Origin: JAVBTT01 sp031550325
GTDB taxonomy: Bacteria > Bacillota > Clostridia > Oscillospirales > UBA929
DNA length: 64,000 nucleotides
NCBI GenBank assembly: GCA_031550325.1
Contig: JAVBOR010000018.1
Coordinates: 1-64,000, forward strand
Direction: 5' to 3'
The position numbers and the translations under genes were made by a program. Below, piece by piece: positions 8,557 to 17,136 of this stretch (positions within the stretch are counted from its first letter, which is position 1; each line of letters begins with the position of its first letter). The notes under the pieces were generated by a model. It did not search any database, was not told the DNA's origin, and was given only the letters and a program-made list of their open reading frames with translations.

Positions 8557-9677
8557 TTCGCACCCTCCTTCAGCACCGAAAGCAGCTCGGACGCTCCCGC
8601 AGCGCAGGTTTTAATGTCGGCAAGGCCGACCCGCCCCAGCACTTCGAAATACGGCGACGTGATCCCGCAGCCGCAGTCCTCGCCCGGACGCAGTATGGCA
8701 ATGTCATCGGTCATCACACTGGTAAAGGGCATGGAATACATCATGGGTGTGAGCAGGTTGAGCAGACCCGTCGTGCCGTACGGTACGGGGCACAAATCCG
8801 TGTCCCGAATGATAACACGGGAATATACCGGCACATGAAAATGGTGGTTTGGGCAGTCGAAATAGGCAATCGGATGTTCAACAGCGCCGAAGAACTCGCG
8901 TATGCGCTCCCCGCCGATGCCCAGCGTTTGGCGGGACATCTCATAAAGCGTCTCTTTGTCCACCTGTTCGGAAAAGAACTGCTTCCACCCGCCGGCCAGA
9001 AGGACAAGGGATTTCGGGTGAAGTTTGAGCCGGATACCCGATTCATTCAGCTCGCGCAGCAGGAACATGAAATATGCCGGAAAGCCCATGAAGCGAACGG
9101 GATGCCTGCTCTTTTCGTACCGGATAAGCGCGTTTTTGATGCCCTCAAGATTGAGGACATATTCCTCGCCTGTATCACGGAGCGCGTACTCACGATGCAG
9201 GGCGGGCGCGGCATAGGTAACGGCGTAGGCCGTTTTCACCGCACCGATTTGATTGCGTTTCGCGGGCTCATAACCCAGCACCACATAGTTTGTCGGACGG
9301 GGAGAGACAAGCCTGTGGGTGAAAAAGGTGCCGAGCACCATACCCAACCCGCGCCAGTTGGACGGCCAGTCCATTCCCATGCGGCTGACAGTGCCGCTTG
9401 TGCCCGAGGTGGTCGAGGTGAACATCAGCTTTTTAGATGTCGACAGCAGCGTGTGCCGTTTGAGAAAGACGGTCGGTATTGGCGGGATTTTATACAGGTC
9501 ATCAACGGCTTGAACGCTGTCAGGAGAAAAACCGTGCAGTTTGAGGATTTGCGCGTACTCCGGGCAGTTTTGGCTATGGTGTTCAACGTTCTCGCGCATG
9601 GCACGCACGAACAGTGTGTCTGTATTCTTGGTGTCGTATATCCCGCGGTGGTAAAACAGTTTTAGCGCTGTGTCCAT
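8553..9677 (-). CDS. luxE: LuxE-like acyl-protein synthetase
   Basis: About 374 residues from ATG 9677, which follows a GAAGGG Shine-Dalgarno; the upstream extension lacks one. The adenylate-forming LuxE signature is present (FTSTTSGTSGTVSRMG, a Ser/Thr/Gly-rich AMP-binding loop). So are a conserved core (IPTVFLKRHTLLS) and an IAYFDCPNHH segment. LuxE activates a fatty acid as acyl-AMP and transfers it to an enzyme cysteine for reduction by LuxC. It is translationally coupled to the luxC-like gene. Confidence 0.85.
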   Translation of the reverse strand: MDTALKLFYHRGIYDTKNTDTLFVRAMRENVEHHSQNCPEYAQILKLHGFSPDSVQAVDDLYKIPPIPTVFLKRHTLLSTSKKLMFTSTTSGTSGTVSRMGMDWPSNWRGLGMVLGTFFTHRLVSPRPTNYVVLGYEPAKRNQIGAVKTAYAVTYAAPALHREYALRDTGEEYVLNLEGIKNALIRYEKSRHPVRFMGFPAYFMFLLRELNESGIRLKLHPKSLVLLAGGWKQFFSEQVDKETLYEMSRQTLGIGGERIREFFGAVEHPIAYFDCPNHHFHVPVYSRVIIRDTDLCPVPYGTTGLLNLLTPMMYSMPFTSVMTDDIAILRPGEDCGCGITSPYFEVLGRVGLADIKTCAAGASELLSVLKEGAK

Positions 9678-9773
9678 CGGTATCCCTTCTCTCCGCAGGC
9701 ATCTCGGACTATTGGGGCTTCTTGCATATAGCGCCGTTGAGTTTCTTTGCATCATATAGAGCCTATCTTAATC

Positions 9774-11090
9774 TCACAAGTGATTGTCTTCCCTGACGAC
9801 ATAACGGACGTTTTTCCCTCTGCCTACCGCCGTGATTTTCGCGTCCCGCTCAAGCGACTTCAGCAGATTGCCCGCCGCCGTTTGACCGATACCCAGCAGC
9901 ACCTCAATGTCCCGCCGGGACACTTCCTTGCGGTCGCAGATATAGTCGAGCACTTTCTGCATATTGGTGCCTACGGGGATGCCAGGCGAATTGTTCCCGT
10001 CGGATTCATTTCTGTTCGGCAGCCTGGTTAAAAATGCGCCGTCTGTAACGACAAAATCGGGCCGGACAGGCATTCCGGCATAACTATCAACTATCTTGGC
10101 GATACCAGTCCCATAGGCTTCAATGAGTTTCAGCCCGTAAAATACACCCGCAAGCTTTTCGTTGCGTGACTGTGAGGCCCCGATTTTGATGGCGGCCTGC
10201 GAAAGTCCCGGCACAAGCCCGCCCAGAGAGACTACCTCTATCCGGTTGTCAAATATGCTGATAAGCGTGCTGCCGCTGAAGGAATAGTCGCGGTGTACAA
10301 GCGCGTTGAGCAGGGTCTCGCGGATGGCCACCTCGGGATAATCCCTGTTGTCGACCCGTAAAAGCCCCTCTATCTTTGCGTGTGTTTTGTTGTGAAGGTC
10401 AATGTATTCATAGACGTTTGAGAGCTGTTTTAACAAAGAACCGCTATACTCTCGTCTGTCCTTGAATACCGATTTATCGATTCCCTCGAAAACTGCCGTT
10501 TTGATCGTATGCACACATTGGTCCGACAGCAGTAGGCCGAGGTTTGTGAATAATCCGTCGCCGCCGACAATGCCGAGGTTCCGCATTTGCGTCGCGCCGA
10601 ACTCAATGCCTCGTCGCTCAAACTCCGCTTTGGCGGAATCGAAGGACAATTCCTGATTCAGAGAACGCGCCGCCTCGAAAGAGTCGCCGTCAGTCTCCTT
10701 TATCATAGCGCGGATAGCGTCCTCTGAAGCCGGAACGGACGCGCTCCCGAGCCTGACATACACTCCGGAGGGCTTCAGTCCTTTTTCCGCGATATAATAG
10801 GGCCGCCCGGTTCCGCGCTGTACAGAAACCGCCACGACGCTTTTCCCCTCCTTTATCTGAATTTCGCCTTGCGTGAACATGGAAATATCCGGCCTGATAG
10901 CGTCCCGCAGCATGCTTGTGACCTGCAGCAGAACCTTGTCCGGCTCGCTCAGTCCGACAGCTTCACCGTTGTCGCCGACGCCGATATATACCGCGCCGCC
11001 ATTTGAGTTGGCAAAGGCAACGATTTCGTTCTTCACATCCGGCGTATACTCTCGCTTAAACTCAATACTTGCATTTTCAGTCCATGCCAT
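9774..11090 (-). CDS. AlbA_2/Schlafen-type ATP-binding transcriptional regulator
   Basis: About 438 residues. The N-terminal domain (ESIEFK-type start, ANSNGGAVYIGVGDNG) is the AlbA_2 putative DNA-binding domain. The middle (AIRETLLNALVHRDYSFSG) is the GHKL-like ATPase region typical of this COG2865 family. The C-terminus is a winged helix (VSRRDIEVLLGIGQTAAGNLLKSLE). ATG at 11090 follows GAGGTG; the 14 upstream residues lack one. A small Arg/Cys-rich upstream extension is therefore rejected. It lies upstream of luxE-C on the same strand with a 96-bp gap, so it may regulate them; this is unproven. Confidence 0.8.
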   Translation of the reverse strand: MAWTENASIEFKREYTPDVKNEIVAFANSNGGAVYIGVGDNGEAVGLSEPDKVLLQVTSMLRDAIRPDISMFTQGEIQIKEGKSVVAVSVQRGTGRPYYIAEKGLKPSGVYVRLGSASVPASEDAIRAMIKETDGDSFEAARSLNQELSFDSAKAEFERRGIEFGATQMRNLGIVGGDGLFTNLGLLLSDQCVHTIKTAVFEGIDKSVFKDRREYSGSLLKQLSNVYEYIDLHNKTHAKIEGLLRVDNRDYPEVAIRETLLNALVHRDYSFSGSTLISIFDNRIEVVSLGGLVPGLSQAAIKIGASQSRNEKLAGVFYGLKLIEAYGTGIAKIVDSYAGMPVRPDFVVTDGAFLTRLPNRNESDGNNSPGIPVGTNMQKVLDYICDRKEVSRRDIEVLLGIGQTAAGNLLKSLERDAKITAVGRGKNVRYVVREDNHL

Positions 11091-11248
11091 AGTGCACCTC
11101 CGCGCGCATTTGGTTCTAACACATTCTAACACATTCTCACAGTGTTAGCAAGGGAGAACGCAGCAGAATCCTGTCGAATACGGCTTTACTCTTCCACCCA
11201 AACAGTAAAAGTTCCTCTTATCAAGTGAAGGCGGAGCTTTTGTGTTGC

Positions 11249-12058
11249 TCAGCGCCATTTATTCGGGAAGAAGAAATCGGAGGTCATGTCGAGGTAGTTT
11301 TCACCCGCATAGTTGCCGCATTTGGCAAGTACCGCGGCCTTGAATGCTTCAGCGGAATCGCAGCCCGCCGCAATCTGCTTCAGGTCCTCCAGATAGGCTA
11401 TCTTCGTTTCGGCGTCCTTCAAATTCTCCGACGTGTAGTGCGAGGTGAGGATGAGGTCGTAGCCCGATTTAATGTACCCCTTGAGCTCGGCGATAGTCGC
11501 GTCCGATTGTCCGTCACCCGCGACGATGGAATGGCAGTCGTGTCCGAGCATGTGCGTGTAAACCACGTTGATTTCCGGAATCTCGATTTCAAAAGCATCA
11601 TCGATTCTGATAATGTTCATCCTGATACCTGCAAAGGTTACCTCGCCGCTCTCAATGATATTCGTTACGGTGAAAACCGAGGGGTCAAACAGTTCACCAA
11701 ATGCGCCCTTGAAGCTCTCAATAAGCGCTTTACCGCCGCCCGTGTGACCGTAAGCATATGCGTTCTTCGTGGAATACACCGGAGCGCCCGTCAAAAAGCT
11801 CGCCCCCGCCATATGGTAGGAGAGCAGAAGCCCCTTAACCTTGACGTTCAGGGACGCGATGTAATCGGTCAGCTCTCTGATGTTGTCAAAGAAGCACGGA
11901 GCCTCAATGACGGCGAGCTTGCCGCTCTTTTCCAGAAGAAAGACCTCGTCCGCCAGAAAGTCGTTTGCCTTGTAAGCTTGAAGCTTTACCGCGCCGAAAT
12001 TGTAGATGTTCATTTCGCCCTTAGAAAGCTGCACCGTTTTGTAATTTGTTTTGTTCAT
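11249..12058 (-). CDS. Metallo-beta-lactamase-fold protein lacking the metal motif
   Basis: About 269 residues from ATG 12058, six bases after GAGGTC. The order of strands and loops matches metallo-beta-lactamase-fold hydrolases. However, the HxHxDH metal loop expected after the second strand pair reads SYHMAGASF, so most metal ligands are missing. Later candidate ligands exist (THMLGHDCHSI, TSHYTSENL). It is probably a non-canonical or catalytically altered family member. It is divergent from a HxlR regulator 140 bp away, a pairing that usually means direct control. The substrate is unknown. Confidence 0.65.
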   Translation of the reverse strand: MNKTNYKTVQLSKGEMNIYNFGAVKLQAYKANDFLADEVFLLEKSGKLAVIEAPCFFDNIRELTDYIASLNVKVKGLLLSYHMAGASFLTGAPVYSTKNAYAYGHTGGGKALIESFKGAFGELFDPSVFTVTNIIESGEVTFAGIRMNIIRIDDAFEIEIPEINVVYTHMLGHDCHSIVAGDGQSDATIAELKGYIKSGYDLILTSHYTSENLKDAETKIAYLEDLKQIAAGCDSAEAFKAAVLAKCGNYAGENYLDMTSDFFFPNKWR

Positions 12059-12198
12059 GAGAATGACCTCCAAAGTTTTTGCTTGGCGGACTTGACTTTT
12101 CCTGCCTGCAACACTATGATAGGCCTATAACGCAAATCTGTAAAGTAAGCACTATATTATTGTATAGGCGCCATTTAGTAACTATTGGGGGAATCCTC

Positions 12199-12531
12199 AT
12201 GCTTACAAAGAGAGAACTGCCGCCCTGTCCTGTGGCGGCCACCGTTGACCTCATCGGAAACAAGTGGAAGCTGCTCATTCTGCGCGACCTTTTGACCGGT
12301 ACGAAGCGTTTCGGCGAGCTTCGCAAAAGCGTTTGCGGCATCAGCCAAAAAGTGCTAACCGACAATCTGCGCGCGCTGGAGGATGACGGGCTGCTGACCC
12401 GCAAGGTCTATGCCGAGGTTCCGCCGAGGGTGGAGTACACCCTCAGCGAGCTTGGGCAGTCGCTTCGCCCCATCATGGATGTGATGGGCAAATGGGGCAC
12501 GGAGTACAAGGCGATGGTGGGCAGCGCTTAA
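12199..12531 (+). CDS. HxlR-family transcriptional regulator
   Basis: About 110 residues from ATG 12199, after GGGGGA. The HxlR signature runs from CPVAATVDLIGNKWKLLILR through the winged helix (RFGELRKSVCGISQKVLTDNLRALE) to the C-terminal dimer helix. The N-terminal Cys before PVAAT is the residue that senses electrophiles or redox state in several HxlR members such as HypR and YodB. It is divergent from the metallo-beta-lactamase-fold gene and is the likely controller of it. A good terminator follows. Confidence 0.9.
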   Translation: MLTKRELPPCPVAATVDLIGNKWKLLILRDLLTGTKRFGELRKSVCGISQKVLTDNLRALEDDGLLTRKVYAEVPPRVEYTLSELGQSLRPIMDVMGKWGTEYKAMVGSA

Positions 12532-12554
12532 GACTTTTGCATGCAAACAAGGTT

Positions 12555-12598
12555 CAGCCGCGAGAATGGGGGAGTCCCATCTCGCGGCTGATTTTGTT
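12555..12598 (+). terminator. Rho-independent terminator of the HxlR gene
   Basis: An 11-bp GC-rich stem (CAGCCGCGAGA with its complement) around a G-rich loop is followed by ATTTTGTT. It lies 24 bp after the HxlR stop codon. The roughly 180 bp from here to 12780 show no gene. Confidence 0.8.
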
Positions 12599-12779
12599 AT
12601 CTTGTGAGTGTTCCGATGAGAAAAGAGTACCATCCGGTGTAAAGAGAAACATATGTTATCCTTTGCACCTATTTTGGCTCCAAAATGGCGGCGGAAACCC
12701 GGTAAAACCGTGCTCGAGTTTGTAAACATTCAAAATGGGGTTATTCTATACAAATGCAAGGGTGCGATTAACTGAGGCG

Positions 12780-13394
12780 TTATCTCGCCGTAAAAAACTC
12801 TGCCTTCACAACCTGTTTCGCCCAAATCTCCCAGAAAACAGCCTGAATGCTTTTATTTTCATTTTTGCCGTACATCCAATTATCATCTTCCTTCGTAAGG
12901 TCAAAAACCCCATCCCAGCTTTTTATAATACGATCTCTCACGGTTAGAACACTGGAGCTTACAGACGCCGCACTCCTGATTTCATCACGGCTTACACCCA
13001 ACGCTGCGCTCCAGGCATCAAACAGATTATCGTCTGCCTCATCAACAGCAATGTAGGCGTAGTTCAAAACCATATGGAAGACATCAAAGTCCGAAAGCAG
13101 AATCTGTTCATCCGGAATCTCAAGCTCAAGCTGCACGCACTTTTCGCCGCGGACAGCGAGACCGCCGGAGCGCAGGTCACGGCGGCCTCTCTTGCCTTCC
13201 CACTGATACCATGCCCATATCGGATACCGCACGCCTGCCGGAGCGGGTACTCTTTCGGAGAGCTTTTTCGCCATCCAATCGTAGGCGTAACGAAAATCAT
13301 CCTGACAGAAAAGGTGCTGTTCGTTCGCTGTCAGCTCGCCGGTATTCATAAGCTCCGCATACGCGTTTTCGTTTTGTATTGTCCAAAGCCTCAT
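12780..13394 (-). CDS. DUF3841 domain protein
   Basis: About 204 residues starting MRLWTIQ behind GGGGGAT. The N-terminal pattern (MRLWTIQ, then WMAKKLSERV, then YPIWAWYQWEGKRGRRDLR) and the later FDVFHMVLNY match DUF3841, a family of unknown function common in accessory regions. No membrane segment or catalytic motif is obvious. It sits beside a restriction-enzyme remnant and transposon debris, consistent with a recently acquired or decaying defence-type island. Confidence 0.75.
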   Translation of the reverse strand: MRLWTIQNENAYAELMNTGELTANEQHLFCQDDFRYAYDWMAKKLSERVPAPAGVRYPIWAWYQWEGKRGRRDLRSGGLAVRGEKCVQLELEIPDEQILLSDFDVFHMVLNYAYIAVDEADDNLFDAWSAALGVSRDEIRSAASVSSSVLTVRDRIIKSWDGVFDLTKEDDNWMYGKNENKSIQAVFWEIWAKQVVKAEFFTAR

Positions 13395-13409
13395 CGTTAT
13401 CCCCCGCGC

Positions 13410-13655
13410 CTACCTCAAATAGTCCTCGAAGTCGCGGTTTCTCGCAATCTCCCGGTCAACGAGCAAAATGTACTGCCATTTCTTCTGCGTGGAGCCTTGC
13501 AGCAAAGCGTTGACATGGCCGCAATACCGGCGCGCGGCGGCGGATTTCAACTCAACCTCGTCATCATCTGTCCGGTTATACGCCTTTATCTCCACGATAT
13601 ATATTCCGTTGGCGGTTTCCGCCACAAAATCAGGTTCATGCAGATGCCCAGCCAT
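13410..13655 (-). pseudogene. C-terminal remnant of a type III restriction subunit (Res)
   Basis: Only about 81 residues remain. The text HEPDFVAETANGIYIVEIKA, with VELKSAAARRYC following, is the PD-(D/E)xK-like endonuclease tail seen at the C-terminus of type III Res proteins and related DEAD-box nucleases. No helicase part is present upstream; the sequence before it breaks down within about 30 bp. The ATG used here may be internal to the lost gene. I read it as a truncated relic. Confidence 0.6.
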
Positions 13656-13781
13656 CCACTTTATCTTAAACTGCTGTTTTTGTCAAGTGAAAAATGGGGC
13701 AGTGAATATAGTTAAAAAATCCGCCACAGATGACAGCGACATTGAGTTAATATGGTATAGTAGAGTGGGCATAAGAGTGAA

Positions 13782-14260
13782 TTATGCCCCCAGCGGAAAG
13801 CTATCGTTTGGAATCCTCAAACCAGGCGATGGTTTCCTCAAATCGGCCGCCTTTGTCCTTGAAATGTCCAGAACATGGGCTTTATGGGCAAGGCGGTCGA
13901 TTAACGCGCCGGTAAGCGTCGGGTCCTTGAAAACTTCCTCCCAGCGCTCGTCGGTGAGGTTGGAGGTGGCGATGATGAAACCCTTGTCATTCCTTGAAGA
14001 GATCAGATTGAAGAGGGTTTCGCAGCCGGTTTTGTCCATCGAGACATAGCCCAGCTCGTCCAGAATGACGAGGTCATATTTTTCGAAACGCTTTCTGTAA
14101 TTCGTCATTTGGTTGGTGCCCAGCGTCTCCTTGAGCTCAACAATCATGTTGGGAACGGTGGCGAAGAGAACGCTGTGCCCCTTCATGCAGGCGGCGATGC
14201 CGAGTGCGATTGCATAGTGGGTTTTGCGTGACCGTGAATTGTCGCTCAAAGCAAAAGGAC
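13782..14260 (-). pseudogene. IstB-like (IS21 helper ATPase) remnant
   Basis: The frame encodes the C-terminal two thirds of IstB: Walker B (LVILDELGYVSMDKTG), sensor (GFIIATSNLTDERW) and the end (ALIDRLAHKAHVLDI). The N-terminus is missing. Where the Walker A GxxGxGKTH should be, the sequence reads SDNSRSRKTHYA, which lacks the required glycines. No IstA transposase is present. It is a broken insertion-sequence fragment fused to unrelated DNA upstream. Confidence 0.75.
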
Positions 14261-14344
14261 TCCACTCCCTTATGCTGTCCCTGCCGGACACATGGGATTA
14301 TACCCTTGCCGGACTTGCTACGATTTATTTGCCTTAGTTTTATC

Positions 14345-14593
14345 AGCAAATTTGAACTGCCCGAAAGTGAAATAGAACAGGAAGAACAGCCGATACGGAC
14401 GAGCAAAAAGAAACTGCGCCGCGATATGACGGAGGAAGAATTACAGCGGGCGCGGGAACGCGACCATATCCGTTATGCTCAAAAAGTTGCCGCGAAAAAA
14501 GCCGCAGAAGAAGCGGAACGGGCGGCAATTCTACAAGGCACGGCTTACGAAATCCAGCCACAGGAAAGCGAACCAGAGAAAGCTGCAAGCTGA
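14345..14593 (+). pseudogene. 3' tail of a probable conjugative-element gene
   Basis: A plus-strand frame encodes a charged, alanine- and glutamate-rich helical tail (DMTEEELQRARERDHIRYAQ, then KVAAKKAAEEAERAA). This is like the ends of large accessory proteins in clostridial integrative conjugative elements. The 5' part lies across the junction with the IstB remnant and is not recognisable. About 150 bp of AT-richer sequence follows with no intact gene. The exact parent family is uncertain. Confidence 0.4.
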
Positions 14594-14802
14594 TAATCCA
14601 TCAATCCTATCCGTTCCATTACGAAGCCGCTCGAAAGCGAAAAGCAATCGGGCGGTTTTCATGTTGGCGTATCTTCTTTTGAAAATATGCTTTTTATATT
14701 CCTGTTCAACTTCTTCGAGCCAAAAGTGATTATCAATTCCTCAAGTGCTGAAAGGCTTGCAATGAAGCAAGGTGCTTGCTGGGATAAAAACCGCAAAAGA
14801 TT

Positions 14803-14990
14803 AAGCTGAGGCTTTCCCGGATTTACTCCTGGAAAGCCTCAGCTTGTCAAAAAAGTCCCTCGCGTCCTCTTCCTCTATCGGTTTTCACGTCGAGCCTGAC
14901 GCCGAAGCCGGCAGGTCCTCGCCTCTCTGAAAACCGATAAAGATAGAACCACAACGCTTTCACGGATTTACTCCGGGAATGCCTTTCGCC
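14803..14990 (-). repeat. Composite hairpin repeat, copy 1
   Basis: The copy lies downstream of the RpiB-like gene in the same orientation. Reading the minus strand it contains P3-like sequence near 14950-14985. P4 follows (14877-14938), with outer arms ATCGGTTTTCA and TGAAAACCGAT around GGACCTGCCGGC and GCGTCAGGCTCGACG. It ends in a perfect 15-bp hairpin (14803-14845), whose minus-strand loop contains GGAGTAAATCC. It shares element order and loop sequences with the copies listed below. Confidence 0.7.
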
Positions 14991-15000
14991 GTAAACTGCC

Positions 15001-15462
15001 TCAGCGCATATTGGCAGTCTCAATGTCCAGAATTTCCTGAACCTTTGGGGTGGACGGGCCGTCCACAAACTCAAGCCCGATCCATTCGCCCGCGATTTTC
15101 TTGGCGAGGGAGTGGCCGATAACCCGTTCGCCCATGCAGAGGACGTTGGCGTTATTGCTCAGTACCGAGCGCTCTGCCGAAAAGTTGTCGTGGCAGACCG
15201 CGGCGCGTATGCCCTTGAACTTGTTCGCCGTCATGGCCATGCCGATGCCGGTGCCGCACACCAGAATCCCGCGTTTTGTGTAGCCGCTCTCAATGATGCT
15301 CTCGCACACCCGCCCGGCAATCGTCGGGTAATTGGTGCAGTCGCCGGCGCTGTCGCAGCCCATGTTCTCCACCGTCAGGCCCTTGCCCTCAAGAAAGGAG
15401 ATCAGCATGTCCTTCATGGGGACGGCCGCGTTGTCGCAGCCGATGACAATGATCTTGTCCAT
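15001..15462 (-). CDS. RpiB/LacAB-type sugar-phosphate isomerase
   Basis: About 153 residues, full family length. The catalytic Cys motif (LVCGTGIGMAMTANK) and the CHDNFSAERS...NNANVLCMGERVIG block are present. The first phosphate-loop motif reads GCDNAAVP where the family usually has a His (SDHAG), hinting at a non-ribose substrate. It is the last gene of an eight-gene polyol operon, 3 bp after dhaL. In related tetritol pathways an RpiB-type enzyme (DerI/EryI group) converts D-erythrulose 4-phosphate to D-erythrose 4-phosphate; that role is my inference. Confidence 0.85.
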   Translation of the reverse strand: MDKIIVIGCDNAAVPMKDMLISFLEGKGLTVENMGCDSAGDCTNYPTIAGRVCESIIESGYTKRGILVCGTGIGMAMTANKFKGIRAAVCHDNFSAERSVLSNNANVLCMGERVIGHSLAKKIAGEWIGLEFVDGPSTPKVQEILDIETANMR

Positions 15463-15465
15463 CTT

Positions 15466-16110
15466 TCAGTCCTCCGTTTGCGCCAGGATTCCGTCGGCCA
15501 TGGCGCAGAGGATGATGCAGCAGGAGACCGCGCCCGCGTCCAAAACCCCGCGTGACCGCTCCCCAAGCCGACTCGAACGCCCAAACTTTGCAGCCAGCTC
15601 TTTGGTGGAGTCCCGCCCGTTGGCGGCTGCCTCCTTCATGGCGGGGAGGGCCTCTGCCAGGCTTTTCCCCGCGTCGGCCGCTCCCTCAAGCGCGTCAAGC
15701 GCGGGCGAGAGCGTGTCGACCAAGGTTTTGTCGCCGACGCGCGCCTCGACAATGTCATAGAGCCCGTCAAGCCCTGCCCGGAGCATCCGCGCAAGCTCAC
15801 TTGCCCCTATTTCATTAAGTGCAGCGCCCGCCCCAGCCATGTCCATGAAAACCGTCCCGTAAATCGGGCCCATAGAGCCGCCGATCTCGGTGAGCAGGAG
15901 GGTTCCCAGCTCGTCGAGCCCATCGGTGAACGAAAGGGTTCTGCCGGCGGCCCGTTCGCCGAACAGGCTAAAGCCCTTGTTCATGTTCGCGCCGTGGTCG
16001 CCGTCGCCGATCAGTCCGTCGACCTCGCTGAGGTAGGCTTTGTTTGCCTTGACTGCCTCGACCATTTTGAGCAGAACCGGCAGCCCGTCCGCGTTGTAAA
16101 ATGCGCCCAT
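15466..16110 (-). CDS. dhaL: DhaL-type kinase subunit (ATP-binding)
   Basis: About 214 residues. DhaL motifs are clear: GDGDHGANM (Mg-ATP aspartates), GGSMGPIYG and the C-terminal FGRSSRLGERSRGVLDAGA. DhaL supplies the nucleotide-binding domain of dihydroxyacetone-type kinases. No DhaM phosphotransferase is present, so the enzyme is likely ATP-dependent. With dhaK it would phosphorylate dihydroxyacetone or, given the neighbours, a four-carbon ketose such as erythrulose. Confidence 0.88.
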   Translation of the reverse strand: MGAFYNADGLPVLLKMVEAVKANKAYLSEVDGLIGDGDHGANMNKGFSLFGERAAGRTLSFTDGLDELGTLLLTEIGGSMGPIYGTVFMDMAGAGAALNEIGASELARMLRAGLDGLYDIVEARVGDKTLVDTLSPALDALEGAADAGKSLAEALPAMKEAAANGRDSTKELAAKFGRSSRLGERSRGVLDAGAVSCCIILCAMADGILAQTED

Positions 16111-16119
16111 AGTGCCTCC

Positions 16120-17115
16120 TTATCTCTGCTTCAGGCCCATGCCGTAGCAGGGCGCGTCGACGAGCCGCTTGAGCTCGTCGTCGAGCTTCATGAGCGTGAG
16201 CGTCGCACCCATCATCTCCAGCGACGTGAAGTAGTTCCCAACGTAGCTCCGGTGGATGATGATTCCTTTTTCGGCGAGCAGCCGGTCGACCTCGTCAAAC
16301 AGCACGTACAGCTCCATGACCGGAGTCGCGCCGAGCCCGGAGATCAGTGCGACCACCTCGTCGCCCGCGACAAAGGGATAGTCGGGGACAATCGCCTCTA
16401 CCATGCGTTTGGCCATTTGCGCAGCAGTCTCCAGCGCGCAGACCTCAATCCCCGGCTCGCCGTGGTGGCCGATGCCGACCTCCATGGTTCCCTCTTTGAT
16501 CTCAAAGTTCGGATGCCCCACCGCGGGCAGGGTGCAGGGGGTCAGTCCGATGCCGATGCTGCGTGTGTTGTCGATAGCCTTCTGCGCCACCCGAATGACG
16601 TCGTCAAGGCCCGCGCCGGTCGCTGCCTGTGCGCCGCCGACCTTCCACATCAGCACTTCGCCGGCCACGCCGCGGCGCTTTTCGGCCTGATCCTTGGGCG
16701 CGGAGGCCACGTCGTCGTTGGCGATGACGGTCTTCACCGCAATATTCTCTTTTTGGGCCATCTTAATGGCCATTTTAACGTTCATGTTGTCGCCGGAGTA
16801 GTTGCCGTACAGGCAGGCTACGCCCTTGCCCTGGTCGGCCGCCCTGAACGCGTCGAGGAACGCAGCCGCGGTGGGGGAGGAGCAAATTTCGCCCACAGCG
16901 ACAGCATCGCAGAGGTTTTCGCCAATGTACCCGACAAACGCCGGTTTGTGGCCGCTGCCGCCGCCTGTCACGACGCCGACATGATCCTTTGGCATGTCCG
17001 CGCGCCTGATCACGCGGGGGTTCCCGGTTGGGGAAACAATGTCGCCGTGGACTTTTACAAAGCCCTTTAGGTACTCGTCGACAATAAAGTCGGGATCGTT
17101 CAATATGCGCTGCAT
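16120..17115 (-). CDS. dhaK: DhaK-type kinase subunit (ketose-binding)
   Basis: About 331 residues, full DhaK length. The GGGSGHKPAFVG and YGNYSGDNMN motifs and the substrate-binding histidine segment (GIGHHGEPGIE) are visible; that histidine forms a hemiaminal with the ketose carbonyl in known DhaK. It lies 9 bp before dhaL and 21 bp after the dehydrogenase gene. In Mycobacterium smegmatis a DhaK/DhaL-type kinase (DerK) acts on D-erythrulose. The operon here supports such a use, but dihydroxyacetone cannot be excluded. Confidence 0.88.
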   Translation of the reverse strand: MQRILNDPDFIVDEYLKGFVKVHGDIVSPTGNPRVIRRADMPKDHVGVVTGGGSGHKPAFVGYIGENLCDAVAVGEICSSPTAAAFLDAFRAADQGKGVACLYGNYSGDNMNVKMAIKMAQKENIAVKTVIANDDVASAPKDQAEKRRGVAGEVLMWKVGGAQAATGAGLDDVIRVAQKAIDNTRSIGIGLTPCTLPAVGHPNFEIKEGTMEVGIGHHGEPGIEVCALETAAQMAKRMVEAIVPDYPFVAGDEVVALISGLGATPVMELYVLFDEVDRLLAEKGIIIHRSYVGNYFTSLEMMGATLTLMKLDDELKRLVDAPCYGMGLKQR

Positions 17116-17136
17116 CCTATTCTTCCTCTCATCCAG

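Noticed and set aside
8472..9665. 397-aa plus-strand ORF opposite luxE
   Set aside because: Shadow ORF caused by high GC; the opposite strand carries strong LuxE motifs and a coupled start/stop.
7270..9677. Bioluminescence operon
   Set aside because: Only luxC and luxE homologues are present; luxA, luxB and luxD are absent, so light production is not supported.
13782..14260. Intact IS21-family insertion sequence
   Set aside because: No istA, no terminal repeats seen, and the IstB remnant lacks the Walker A glycines and its N-terminus.
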